From Paenibacillaceae bacterium (GTDB lineage: Bacteria > Bacillota > Bacilli > Paenibacillales > CANHGK01): DNA of 45,286 bases. Below the pieces are notes generated by a model that did not search any database, was not told the origin of the DNA, and saw only the letters and a list, made by a program, of their open reading frames with translations. Location of the stretch: assembly GCA_947460235.1 (NCBI GenBank), contig CANHGK010000018.1:1-45286 (forward strand), given 5' to 3'. Positions within the stretch are counted from its first letter, which is position 1, and every line of letters begins with the position of its first letter. The position numbers were made by a program, and so were the translations under genes. This document shows positions 17,889 through 26,294 of the stretch, in pieces.

Positions 17889-20321
17889 ATGAAACAAAAA
17901 TTAGTGATGATTGGCAATGGAATGGCGGGAGTTAATACGATTGAACAATTAATTAAATTAAATCCCAATAAATATGAAATTACAATTTTTGGTGCAGAAC
18001 CATATCCGAATTACAATCGGATTTTGTTATCTTCAGTGTTAGCTGGGGATGTCGGGATGAAGGACATTACCATAAATGATTGGGATTGGTATGAAAACAA
18101 TCAGATTCGTTTATTAACCGGACAGCGAGTTATTGAGATTGATACAAAGAAGCAAACAGTGAAAAGTAATCTAGGCGCAATTGTGCACTATGATGAAATG
18201 ATTATTGCTACGGGATCATCCCCATTTATGTTGCCGGTTCCAGGTGCAGAGCGAGAAGGTGTCATTGCGTTTCGAGATATTAAAGATTGTGAAACGATGA
18301 TCCAGACCTCAAAAAAATATAAAAACGCAGTGGTCATTGGTGGCGGGCTGTTAGGTCTTGAAGCGGCACGAGGATTACTGAATTTGAATATGAACGTTAA
18401 AGTCGTTCATTTGCACGATTATTTGATGGAACGTCAATTGGATGAGGTTGCAGGGAAAATGCTGCGATCGGAATTAGAAGCACAAGGTATGGAGTTTTTA
18501 ATGAAAAAACAAACGGAGCAAATCATCGGTAAATCTCGAGTTTCTGCGATTCGCTTTACAGACGGGCACACGGTTGAGACGGATTTGGTCGTTATGGCGG
18601 TTGGTATTAAGCCCAATGTCGAGTTGGCAAAAGAGGCAGGAATCGCAGTGAATCGGGGAATTGTCGTCGATGATGATATGCGCACCAATGTTCCAAACAT
18701 CTCCGCAGTTGGTGAGTGTGCAGAACATCGCGGCATAGCATACGGGTTGGTTGCACCACTTTGGGAGCAAGGAGCAGTTCTTTCGAAAAGGTTAGCGGGA
18801 ATTGAAACCGCTCCGTATGAAGGTTCAATTTTATCGACAAAACTAAAAATTTCCGGTGTTGATGTGTTCTCAGTTGGAGATTTTAATGAAAAACCTGGCA
18901 CCAAAACAATACGTGTTCACGATGAATGGCGCGGGATTTATAAGAAATTCATGCTTCGAGAGAATCAGATTGTAGGTGCCGTCCTTTACGGCGATACAAG
19001 TGACAGTAGCAAAATTCTCCAACTTGTAAAACTCGGATCACAAATGACAGAACAGTTGCATGCGCAATTAACCGGTGTTGGGGCCTCGCCTACAGGGAGT
19101 TCACTTGATCTTGTAAAAGCAATGAATGATGAAGAAATTATTTGCGGTTGTAACGGTGTCAGTAAAGGGGTAATTTGTTCGGCAATCCAAAATAATGGAC
19201 TTACTACAGTTGGTCAAATCAAAGATTGTACGACAGCATCCAGATCATGCGGTGGGTGTAAGCCACTTGTCCAACAATTACTGGAACTTACGAATGGTGA
19301 TACAGGATCGGATCTGGTAATTAAAGAAGGAATTTGTGGTTGTACGGACAAAACGCGCGATGAAATTGTTGAAGCGATTCGCACGATGCACCTTACAACG
19401 ATTAAAGAGACAATTCACGTACTTGGATGGAAATCCGAGGGCGGTTGCCCAAAATGTCGACCAGCGCTCAACTACTTCTTATCAATGGTTCATCCGGAAG
19501 ACTATGAGGACCATCGTGATTCACGCGTTGCCAACGAACGCAGACATGCGAACATTCAAAAAGATGGCACGTTTTCCGTCGTGCCGAGAATGTACGGTGG
19601 AGTCACAACGCCGCAAGATTTAAGAAAAATCGCAGATGTTGCTGAGCAATTTAACGTTCCGCTCGTCAAAGTTACTGGTGGTCAGCGATTGGATTTATTA
19701 GGAGTCAAAAAAGAAGATTTACCGAAAATGTGGGAAGCACTTGATATGCCATCAGGATATGCATACGGAAAATCGCTTCGGACCGTGAAAACCTGTGTCG
19801 GATCAACCTTTTGCCGATTTGGAACACAAGACGCGATGGGTATGGGCATCAAGATGGAAAAACGTTTTGAACGACTAGATACACCGGCGAAAGTAAAAAT
19901 GGCCGTATCCGGTTGCCCGCGAAATTGTGCCGAAGCAACGATTAAAGATTTTGGCGTTGTGGCAATTGATGGCGGATGGGAGCTACATGTTGGCGGAAAT
20001 GGTGGTTTGAAAGTTCGAATCACGGATGTCATTACACGTGTAAAAACAGAAGAAGAAGTACTTGAATGGGCGGGCGCTTTTGTGCAGTACTACCGAGAAC
20101 ATGCGAACTGGAATGAGCGAACGTCTGAGTGGGTTGGCCGGGTAGGGCTTGCATCGATTCAAGAAGCGCTGGCAACAGAAGAACAACGACACGTTCTAAA
20201 TGCACGACTCGATGTCACGTTGTCTAAAGTAAAAGATCCATGGAAAGCAGATTTGGAAAAACGTGATGAATTAGAAAAAAGATATGAATCGATTAAAGCA
20301 CAACTGGTCGGTGAATTGTGA
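17889..20321 (+). CDS. nirB: Assimilatory nitrite reductase [NAD(P)H] large subunit
   Basis: 810 residues, ATG preceded by AAGGGGGTGG. Domain order: FAD/NAD(P)-binding pyridine nucleotide oxidoreductase (about 1-400; GNGMAG, AVGECAEHRG), two BFD-like [2Fe-2S] regions (cysteines near 418-457 and 480-521; ICGCNGV, GGCKP, GCPKCRP), then the siroheme/[4Fe-4S] domain with Cys near 635 and 641 (TCVGSTFCRFG) and near 676 and 680 (SGCPRNCAEA). It reduces nitrite to ammonium in the cytoplasm with NirD. It is also called NasD in Bacillus. First gene of a five-gene operon. Confidence 0.96.
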   Translation: MKQKLVMIGNGMAGVNTIEQLIKLNPNKYEITIFGAEPYPNYNRILLSSVLAGDVGMKDITINDWDWYENNQIRLLTGQRVIEIDTKKQTVKSNLGAIVHYDEMIIATGSSPFMLPVPGAEREGVIAFRDIKDCETMIQTSKKYKNAVVIGGGLLGLEAARGLLNLNMNVKVVHLHDYLMERQLDEVAGKMLRSELEAQGMEFLMKKQTEQIIGKSRVSAIRFTDGHTVETDLVVMAVGIKPNVELAKEAGIAVNRGIVVDDDMRTNVPNISAVGECAEHRGIAYGLVAPLWEQGAVLSKRLAGIETAPYEGSILSTKLKISGVDVFSVGDFNEKPGTKTIRVHDEWRGIYKKFMLRENQIVGAVLYGDTSDSSKILQLVKLGSQMTEQLHAQLTGVGASPTGSSLDLVKAMNDEEIICGCNGVSKGVICSAIQNNGLTTVGQIKDCTTASRSCGGCKPLVQQLLELTNGDTGSDLVIKEGICGCTDKTRDEIVEAIRTMHLTTIKETIHVLGWKSEGGCPKCRPALNYFLSMVHPEDYEDHRDSRVANERRHANIQKDGTFSVVPRMYGGVTTPQDLRKIADVAEQFNVPLVKVTGGQRLDLLGVKKEDLPKMWEALDMPSGYAYGKSLRTVKTCVGSTFCRFGTQDAMGMGIKMEKRFERLDTPAKVKMAVSGCPRNCAEATIKDFGVVAIDGGWELHVGGNGGLKVRITDVITRVKTEEEVLEWAGAFVQYYREHANWNERTSEWVGRVGLASIQEALATEEQRHVLNARLDVTLSKVKDPWKADLEKRDELEKRYESIKAQLVGEL

Positions 20322-20335
20322 AAGGAGCGGTGAAC

Positions 20336-20680
20336 ATGAACGGATCCACATCGAATGCCGTTGGAATCGAAATATGTGCCGGACCATTTGATGAGTTACC
20401 AGAAAATATTGGACGGTTACTCGTCTATGAAAATCATCAAATTGCACTTTTTCGATTAGGTGACAATAAAATTCGTGCAATCGCGAATCAATGCCCGCAT
20501 AAACAAGGTCCCTTGGTAGATGGACTCGTCAGTGGTGATTTTGTCTTTTGTCCATTACATGATTGGAAGATTCATATGGGTAATGGTGTTGTGCAAGCAC
20601 CTGATGTCGGTTGTGTACATTCGTATCCCGCTGTGGTGAAAGACGGCAACGTATTTGTATCGCTGCCCGAATCATTATAA
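20336..20680 (+). CDS. nirD: Nitrite reductase small subunit, Rieske-type
   Basis: 114 residues from the ATG at 20336, nine bases after AAAGGAG. The Rieske [2Fe-2S] ligands are CPHKQG and CPLHDW, with normal spacing. As NirD/NasE it associates with the large subunit encoded 14 bases upstream. Its ending (VKDGNVFVSLPE) is typical of the family. Confidence 0.95.
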   Translation: MNGSTSNAVGIEICAGPFDELPENIGRLLVYENHQIALFRLGDNKIRAIANQCPHKQGPLVDGLVSGDFVFCPLHDWKIHMGNGVVQAPDVGCVHSYPAVVKDGNVFVSLPESL

Positions 20681-20706
20681 AATATAAAAATCAAGGAGTG
20701 GTATTC

Positions 20707-21951
20707 ATGGAGATCAAATCATTTCGTAAGGCAGGTCACTTTCCAAGTTTGTTGTCGGCGTTTTTATATTTTGACGTCAGTTTTATGATTTGGGTAATGT
20801 GCGGTGCATTGTCGCTGTACATTACGAAAGATTTCGGATTAACTGATATCCAAAAAGCTACGATGGTTGCCATTCCAGTTCTTGGTGGATCGTTATTTCG
20901 TATCCCAATGGGGATTTTGGGTGATCGTATTGGAAACCGAAAAGCTGGGATTATCGGAATGTTGTTAACGATGATTCCTCTGACATGGGGCTGGCTCGGA
21001 GGAGATACGATCGATCAGGTGCATTGGTTCGGTTTACTTTTAGGGATCGCCGGTGCAAGTTTCGCCGTTTCATTGTCCTTAGCAAGTCGTTGGTATCCGC
21101 CGCAATATCAAGGATTGGCAATGGGGATTGCAGGCGCTGGGAACTCTGGTACGGCACTCGCAACGTTTTTTGCACCAAAATTAGCGGAAGCATATGGTTG
21201 GCATGCAGTTTTTGGATTTGCATTAATTCCGTTGACACTAATTTTATTTGTATACATGTTCCTAGCAAAAGATGCACCGAATCAACCAGCGCCAAAGAAA
21301 TTATCCGATTATTTATCGTCTTTTAAGCATGGTGATACTTGGTGGTTCTGTTTCTTCTATGCGGTAACATTTGGTGGATTTGTCGGTTTTGCGAACTATT
21401 TCCCGATTTACTTCTATGATGTTTACGGTGATAAAGCGATTGTGGGTGGACTAACGAAAGTTGAAGTTGGTTACTTGGTCACGTTAACGGTAATCGCAGG
21501 AAGCTTCTTCCGTCCACTAGGCGGATATATCGCGGATAAAATTGGCGGAATGAGATTTTTGACAATATTATTCGCTGGCGTATCACTTATGTCTTTTGCT
21601 ATTGCTTATGTATTATCAACGCCGGCATTGAACACGTTCGGATTTATGGCGATTTTGACAAGTATGTTGATGGCGATGTTAGGGATGGGTAACGGTTCGA
21701 TTTTTCAAATCATTCCTCAACGATTTCAAAAAGAAATTGGCGTTGTCACTGGTATTGTTGGTGCAGCGGGTGGCCTAGGTGGATTTGCGTTGCCGAAGTA
21801 TATTTTGGGACCATTGAAACAATCTACCGGAGCACACATAACGAGCTTTATGGTCATTGGTATAATTGTATTGGTATCAACTGCAATTTTCTATGCGATG
21901 ACAGTCATGTGGCGCCGTAGTTGGGCTAGTCGTGAAGATGTGAGTTTATAA
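20707..21951 (+). CDS. narK: NarK/NasA-type nitrate/nitrite MFS transporter
   Basis: 414 residues from the ATG at 20707 (AAGGAGTGG upstream). Twelve hydrophobic segments of the major facilitator fold, with nitrate-porter signatures: FLYFDVSFMIWVMCGAL at helix 1, GILGDRIGNRK between helices 2 and 3, the glycine-rich AMGIAGAGNSGTALATFFAP in helix 5 and GVVTGIVGAAGGLGGFALP in helix 11. Between nirD and the nitrate reductase gene, it is expected to import nitrate and possibly export nitrite. Confidence 0.94.
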   Translation: MEIKSFRKAGHFPSLLSAFLYFDVSFMIWVMCGALSLYITKDFGLTDIQKATMVAIPVLGGSLFRIPMGILGDRIGNRKAGIIGMLLTMIPLTWGWLGGDTIDQVHWFGLLLGIAGASFAVSLSLASRWYPPQYQGLAMGIAGAGNSGTALATFFAPKLAEAYGWHAVFGFALIPLTLILFVYMFLAKDAPNQPAPKKLSDYLSSFKHGDTWWFCFFYAVTFGGFVGFANYFPIYFYDVYGDKAIVGGLTKVEVGYLVTLTVIAGSFFRPLGGYIADKIGGMRFLTILFAGVSLMSFAIAYVLSTPALNTFGFMAILTSMLMAMLGMGNGSIFQIIPQRFQKEIGVVTGIVGAAGGLGGFALPKYILGPLKQSTGAHITSFMVIGIIVLVSTAIFYAMTVMWRRSWASREDVSL

Positions 21952-21968
21952 AAGGAGGAGGCAGTTCG

Positions 21969-24122
21969 ATGAATGGACAAGACATGGTTAACCATTTTCA
22001 GCACTTAAAGCATGAAAAGCATGAAATCAAAACGTCAGTTCATGAATCGCGCTGCCCCTACTGTAGTGTGCAATGTACGATGAACGTGCATATCGAAAAA
22101 GAACAACATCATCAAGCCAAATATATTATCGAAGGAAATAAGGCCGACCCAGTAACTGAAGGTCGGCTTTGTGTTAAAGGACTTACTGCGCATCAACCAG
22201 CGATTGACGAACGCCGCGTAAAAAAGCCGCTTGTTAGGCTTGAAAATGGTTTGGAACCCATCGAATGGGGACACGCGTACACGGAAATTGCAGCGAAAAT
22301 TAAAATGATTCAACAAAAATACGGTGACGATGCAATGGGTTGTTATGGTAGCGGCGCGTTGACGAATGAGAAAACATATTTATTTGGGAAATTTGCTCGA
22401 TTAGCACTGCATACGCCATTCATTGATTACAATGGCCGATACTGTATGTCCGCCGCTGCAGCAGGAAGTATTCAAGCATTTGGCGTAGACCGCGGCATGC
22501 CGTTTCCATTGGAAGACGTCCCATTCGCGGATGTGATTATTTTGGCGGGAACAAATCTTGCAGAGTGTCAACCAACGATCATGCAATATTTTCGGAAGAT
22601 GAAACAAAACGGCGGAAAAATTATCGTAATTGATCCGCGTGAAACCGCAACATGCAGTCTTGCAGATATGCATTTACAAGTTCGCCCTGGTTACGATGCC
22701 GCACTCGTAAATGGAATGTTAAAGGTTTTATTAAATGAAGGATATATGAACCGAGAATTCGTCGAGCAGCGTACCATTGGATTTGAAGAATTAAAACAAC
22801 ATCTCGAACACGTTTCCTTGCGCGAGGTTGAACAACTAACGAACGTTTCATTAGAACAAATTCGAGCGGCCGCAAGGCTTTTTGGTGGGGCAAGCAATGC
22901 GATGGTGTTAACTGCACGCGGGGTCGAACAACATGCAAGCGGTGTCCAAAACGTTCGTAATTTTATTAATTTAGTCTTATTAACCGGGAAAATTGGCCGT
23001 CAAGGCAGTGGATATGGAGCAATTACGGGGCAAGCAAATGGTCAAGGCGGTCGCGAGCATGGTCAAAAAGCGGATCAATTACCAGGCTATCGGCTGATCG
23101 AGAATCCAGAACATCGCGCACATGTCGCAAATGTGTGGGGTGTTGACCCAACGTATTTGCCGGGTAAGGGTGTTTCTGCCTATGAATTATTCGAAAAAAT
23201 CGATCGCGGTGAAATCAAAGGGTTAATCGTACTCGCTTCGAATCCCGTTGTTTCTTCACCGAATAGTCATTTGATCGAACGAGCGCTTCGCAAATTGGAA
23301 CTACTTGTGTGTATTGATTTATATGAAAATGAAACGTCTGAAGCGGCGCATTATTTACTTCCGGGGTCAAGTCATATGGAAGACACTGGGACGATGACAC
23401 AACTAGAAGGTCGCGTTGTGTTGCGCCGGGCGATGAAAAAACTGCCTGGAAAAGCCAAAATGGATGGAACGATTTTATGCGAATTGGCTGAGCATCTAGG
23501 TGCTGGTAAGTGGTTTCAATATACGTCTAACGAAGAAGTGTTTAATGAACTACGCCGTGCAACGGCGGGTGGTATTGCCGATTATGCAGGCATTTCATAT
23601 GAACGATTAGAAAAAGGTGAGGCGCTCTTTTGGCCGTGTCCTTCAGAAGATCATCCAGGTACGCCGAGGTTATTTGAAACATCATTTTGGCATGCGGATG
23701 GTAAAGCGCGTTTCGGCGTTGTTGAACATCAAAGTCCGAAAGAAAATCGAGAAATGCGTTATCCGTATCTGTTAACGACGGGCCGAGTGTTACAGCATTA
23801 CAATGCGGGTGTTCTTACTCGGATGTCAAGCGAATTGAATGCACGCGTACCCGAACCACTGTTGGAAATTCATCCTGATGCTGCGTCAGAGATCGGATTA
23901 TTAAATGGCGGCTATGCGAACGTGCAATCCCGCCGAGGAAGCATTGTGTTAAAAGTGAAATTGAGTAAAAAAATTCGTTCAGATACGGTGTTTGTCGGTT
24001 TTCACTGGGGGTCTGAGAAATGCATTAATCGATTGACCAATCCAATGCTCGATCCGACGTGCCGAATGCCTGAATTTAAGGCGTGTGCGGTACGAATTAC
24101 ACCTGCAAAAGGAGTTCGCTAA
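21969..24122 (+). CDS. nasC: Assimilatory nitrate reductase catalytic subunit, molybdopterin oxidoreductase
   Basis: 717 residues, with the ATG at 21969 after AAAGGAGGAGG. The N-terminal [4Fe-4S] site is CPYCSVQC plus the Cys of LCVKG near residue 67, followed by the bis-MGD domains (YNGRYCMSAAAAGSIQAFGV, GTNLAECQPTIMQYFR, GRQGSGYGAITGQANGQGG) and a C-terminal cofactor-binding domain (LTTGRVLQHYNAG). The length is like Bacillus NasC and there is no C-terminal [2Fe-2S] extension. It reduces nitrate to nitrite for NirBD. No NasB-type electron-transfer subunit is encoded in the window, so the electron donor is open. Confidence 0.94.
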   Translation: MNGQDMVNHFQHLKHEKHEIKTSVHESRCPYCSVQCTMNVHIEKEQHHQAKYIIEGNKADPVTEGRLCVKGLTAHQPAIDERRVKKPLVRLENGLEPIEWGHAYTEIAAKIKMIQQKYGDDAMGCYGSGALTNEKTYLFGKFARLALHTPFIDYNGRYCMSAAAAGSIQAFGVDRGMPFPLEDVPFADVIILAGTNLAECQPTIMQYFRKMKQNGGKIIVIDPRETATCSLADMHLQVRPGYDAALVNGMLKVLLNEGYMNREFVEQRTIGFEELKQHLEHVSLREVEQLTNVSLEQIRAAARLFGGASNAMVLTARGVEQHASGVQNVRNFINLVLLTGKIGRQGSGYGAITGQANGQGGREHGQKADQLPGYRLIENPEHRAHVANVWGVDPTYLPGKGVSAYELFEKIDRGEIKGLIVLASNPVVSSPNSHLIERALRKLELLVCIDLYENETSEAAHYLLPGSSHMEDTGTMTQLEGRVVLRRAMKKLPGKAKMDGTILCELAEHLGAGKWFQYTSNEEVFNELRRATAGGIADYAGISYERLEKGEALFWPCPSEDHPGTPRLFETSFWHADGKARFGVVEHQSPKENREMRYPYLLTTGRVLQHYNAGVLTRMSSELNARVPEPLLEIHPDAASEIGLLNGGYANVQSRRGSIVLKVKLSKKIRSDTVFVGFHWGSEKCINRLTNPMLDPTCRMPEFKACAVRITPAKGVR

Positions 24123-24124
24123 CA

Positions 24125-25138
24125 ATGCAAGAATGGATTAAAGAAGTAGCACGTGGCAAACGCGGAGCGAGACATTTAACGTATGAAGAAGCATTCGATT
24201 GTGCAATGGCCATCGTGAATGGTCGTGCTACAGGAATTCAAGTGGCAGCGTTACTTATTGGACTTCGCACAAAAGGCGAAGCGATGGATGAATTTCACGG
24301 GTTTGTAAATGCATTTAGGCAATCAATCCCTGCTTGTCCGGCCAATCCACAAGCGCTAAACTGTTCTGGCCCTTACGACGGACGACATACTTTTCCAGTG
24401 ACGTTACTGGTCAGTTTATTATTGGCCAGCGCAGGATTCCCGCAATTTTTGCACGGAAGTGAAAGCCTTCCTCCAAAATATGGAGTGGCAGTAAAAGATG
24501 TTATGACCGGAATTGGTCTGAATGTTTGTATGACCCCAAACGATTTGGAGCGTTCCATTCGTGCACATAAACTAGGATTTGTCTGGACAGACCGCATGTA
24601 CCCAGTGCTTGGTGGAGTTCGTCAGGCGAGGGAACAAATAGGCGTACGAACGATGATTAACACCGTTGAAAAACTGCTTAATCCAATTGGTGCAAAGCAA
24701 TTGTTGTTCGGTGTTAATCACAAAACAGCAATGGAGCATCTGGTACATCTTGCACCGTTGCTTGGGTTTGAATCCGTGTATGTCGTTCAGGGAATTGAGG
24801 GTTCGGAAGATTTGCCAATCTATAAGCGAAGTGCCGTTCGTAAAATTAATGCGGGCGGAGATGAATCGTTCTTAATTGATCCTTCGTTTTTTGGGTTTAA
24901 GGGCGAAGAATTGCCAAAGATGAATTTGCAACAACAAATCGATACAGCAAAAGAATTGATTGATGGAGTACGATCACCTGTCATCGATAATATCCGGGAA
25001 CATATCGTTTTTAATGCGGGAATGCGCTTATTCTGGTTCGGAAAAGTGAATGCGTACGAAGATGGTTTCCAACGAGCACGGGAAATGCTTGCTCACGGTG
25101 AATTATCTTTTGCATTGACAAGATGGCAACATATTTAA
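24125..25138 (+). CDS. Divergent TrpD-like (anthranilate phosphoribosyltransferase family) protein in the nitrate operon
   Basis: 337 residues from the ATG at 24125, two bases after nasC with AAAAGGAG upstream. The glycosyltransferase family 3 fold is visible: an N-terminal helical domain (EEAFDCAMAIVNGRATGIQVAALLIGLRTKGE) and an alpha/beta domain. The PRPP-site motifs of true TrpD are altered: GTGGD is replaced by SGPYDGR and KHGN by LHGSESLPPKYG. That resembles the YbiB/TrpD2 branch, for which nucleic-acid binding has been reported. Its place as the last gene of the nas operon suggests a nitrate-related accessory or regulatory job rather than tryptophan synthesis; this is inference. Confidence 0.8.
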   Translation: MQEWIKEVARGKRGARHLTYEEAFDCAMAIVNGRATGIQVAALLIGLRTKGEAMDEFHGFVNAFRQSIPACPANPQALNCSGPYDGRHTFPVTLLVSLLLASAGFPQFLHGSESLPPKYGVAVKDVMTGIGLNVCMTPNDLERSIRAHKLGFVWTDRMYPVLGGVRQAREQIGVRTMINTVEKLLNPIGAKQLLFGVNHKTAMEHLVHLAPLLGFESVYVVQGIEGSEDLPIYKRSAVRKINAGGDESFLIDPSFFGFKGEELPKMNLQQQIDTAKELIDGVRSPVIDNIREHIVFNAGMRLFWFGKVNAYEDGFQRAREMLAHGELSFALTRWQHI

Positions 25139-25173
25139 TACGCTTTTCGTAACGGAAGGCGGGGTATCTGACG

Positions 25174-26052
25174 ATGACGAATTATGAATCCATGCGCAAA
25201 GCGCTTTGTTTATTTGTCGCATGTTGGCTATGTGTTCCAGCGATCTTCTCGAATGCGTGTAATGTAAATGAATGCGAAGTGAAAAAAAATGTTGAAAACA
25301 ACATCACTTCGAAAACAAAACCAATTTCAGTATATTTAACATTTGATGACGGACCATCCAAAGTGACAGCGTCCGTCTTAGATATTTTAAAAGAACAAAA
25401 GATTGAAGCGACATTTTTTGTGAATGGTCGTACCGATAAGTTCAGTCTCAGTATGTATAAGCGGATCGCTGATGAACATCACGCCATTGGGAATCATTCC
25501 TATACGCATGATTATAAAGCGATTTATAAAAGTGTGATCGCATTTGAGGAGGACTTTAATCAACTTCAACAATTGCTGAAAGAAACCATAGGTTTCGAAC
25601 CGAAAATTATGCGGTTTCCTGGTGGATCAAATAATTCCATCGCTAAAAAACAATATGGTCAACAAATCATGAATGAAATGATTGATCATATGACGGAATT
25701 GGGTTACCACTATTTTGATTGGAATGTAAGCGCGGGGAACTCGCAAGTTGGATTTGTCGCGTCGGATCGATTGGTGAAAAATGCAACGAATTTGCCACTT
25801 GGACTGCGAACAGTCATATTATTAATCCATGATTCAAAAGGGAAAGAAAGTGTAATCGACGCATTGCCGAAAATCATTGCGTTTTACCGAGGAAAACAGG
25901 CGATTTTTAAAAAGTTGGAAGAAAATTCACCTGTGGTCCATTATTCGAATGGTACGCCTAAAAGTATCATTCCTACGATTGTTTTTGATGTGACACCACG
26001 ACCAACGGCTTTTCCTTTTTACTCAAAACGAATTGATCCAATCAAGAAGTGA
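25174..26052 (+). CDS. Secreted polysaccharide deacetylase (NodB domain)
   Basis: 292 residues; hydrophobic N-terminus (about residues 9-26) gives a signal peptide. The carbohydrate esterase 4 motifs are intact: TFDDGP with Asp58/Asp59, HSYTH with metal ligands His108 and His112, RFPGGSNN and the late VILLIHDS. Such enzymes remove N-acetyl groups from peptidoglycan or other glucosamine polymers outside the membrane; which polymer cannot be told. It follows the nas operon by 35 bases but is probably functionally separate. Confidence 0.92.
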   Translation: MTNYESMRKALCLFVACWLCVPAIFSNACNVNECEVKKNVENNITSKTKPISVYLTFDDGPSKVTASVLDILKEQKIEATFFVNGRTDKFSLSMYKRIADEHHAIGNHSYTHDYKAIYKSVIAFEEDFNQLQQLLKETIGFEPKIMRFPGGSNNSIAKKQYGQQIMNEMIDHMTELGYHYFDWNVSAGNSQVGFVASDRLVKNATNLPLGLRTVILLIHDSKGKESVIDALPKIIAFYRGKQAIFKKLEENSPVVHYSNGTPKSIIPTIVFDVTPRPTAFPFYSKRIDPIKK

Positions 26053-26085
26053 AGAAGTATTTCGATTTTGGAGGGTTTAATTGAC

Positions 26086-26238
26086 ATGTTTAGTTGGTTG
26101 TTCGGAAAAAAATGTGCAATTTGCCATAAGAAAGCAGACGAACCGCGTCATTATTTTGATGAACAGGGCAAAGCGATTGTTGTTTGCTATACGTGTGTTA
26201 CCTATGCCGAACGAAGGGCATTTCGAGTTCGAAAATGA
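26086..26238 (+). CDS. Small zinc-ribbon protein
   Basis: A 50-residue frame with the ATG at 26086, behind TGGAGGG. It starts MFSWLFGKKCAICHKKAD and has a second CYTC pair at residues 34-37, giving a four-Cys CxxC-x20-CxxC site typical of a small rubredoxin-like zinc ribbon. The C-terminus is Arg-rich. It is followed at once by a bidirectional terminator. Function unknown. Confidence 0.75.
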   Translation: MFSWLFGKKCAICHKKADEPRHYFDEQGKAIVVCYTCVTYAERRAFRVRK

Positions 26239-26250
26239 TCTTTGAAAATG

Positions 26251-26293
26251 AAAAGGGCGACGTCGTGTCATATGACATGTTGTCGCCCCTTTT
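26251..26293. terminator. Bidirectional terminator between convergent genes
   Basis: aaaagggcgac (26251-26261) pairs with gtcgcccctttt (26282-26293); an inner tgtcat/atgaca palindrome lengthens the stem. A/T tracts on both sides serve the plus-strand zinc-ribbon gene and the minus-strand phosphoesterase gene. Confidence 0.9.
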
Positions 26294-26294
26294 T

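Noticed and set aside
24125-25138. Tryptophan-pathway TrpD partnering with the fused TrpE(G)
   Set aside because: PRPP-binding motifs are altered and the gene is coupled to nasC, 13 kb from trpE(G).
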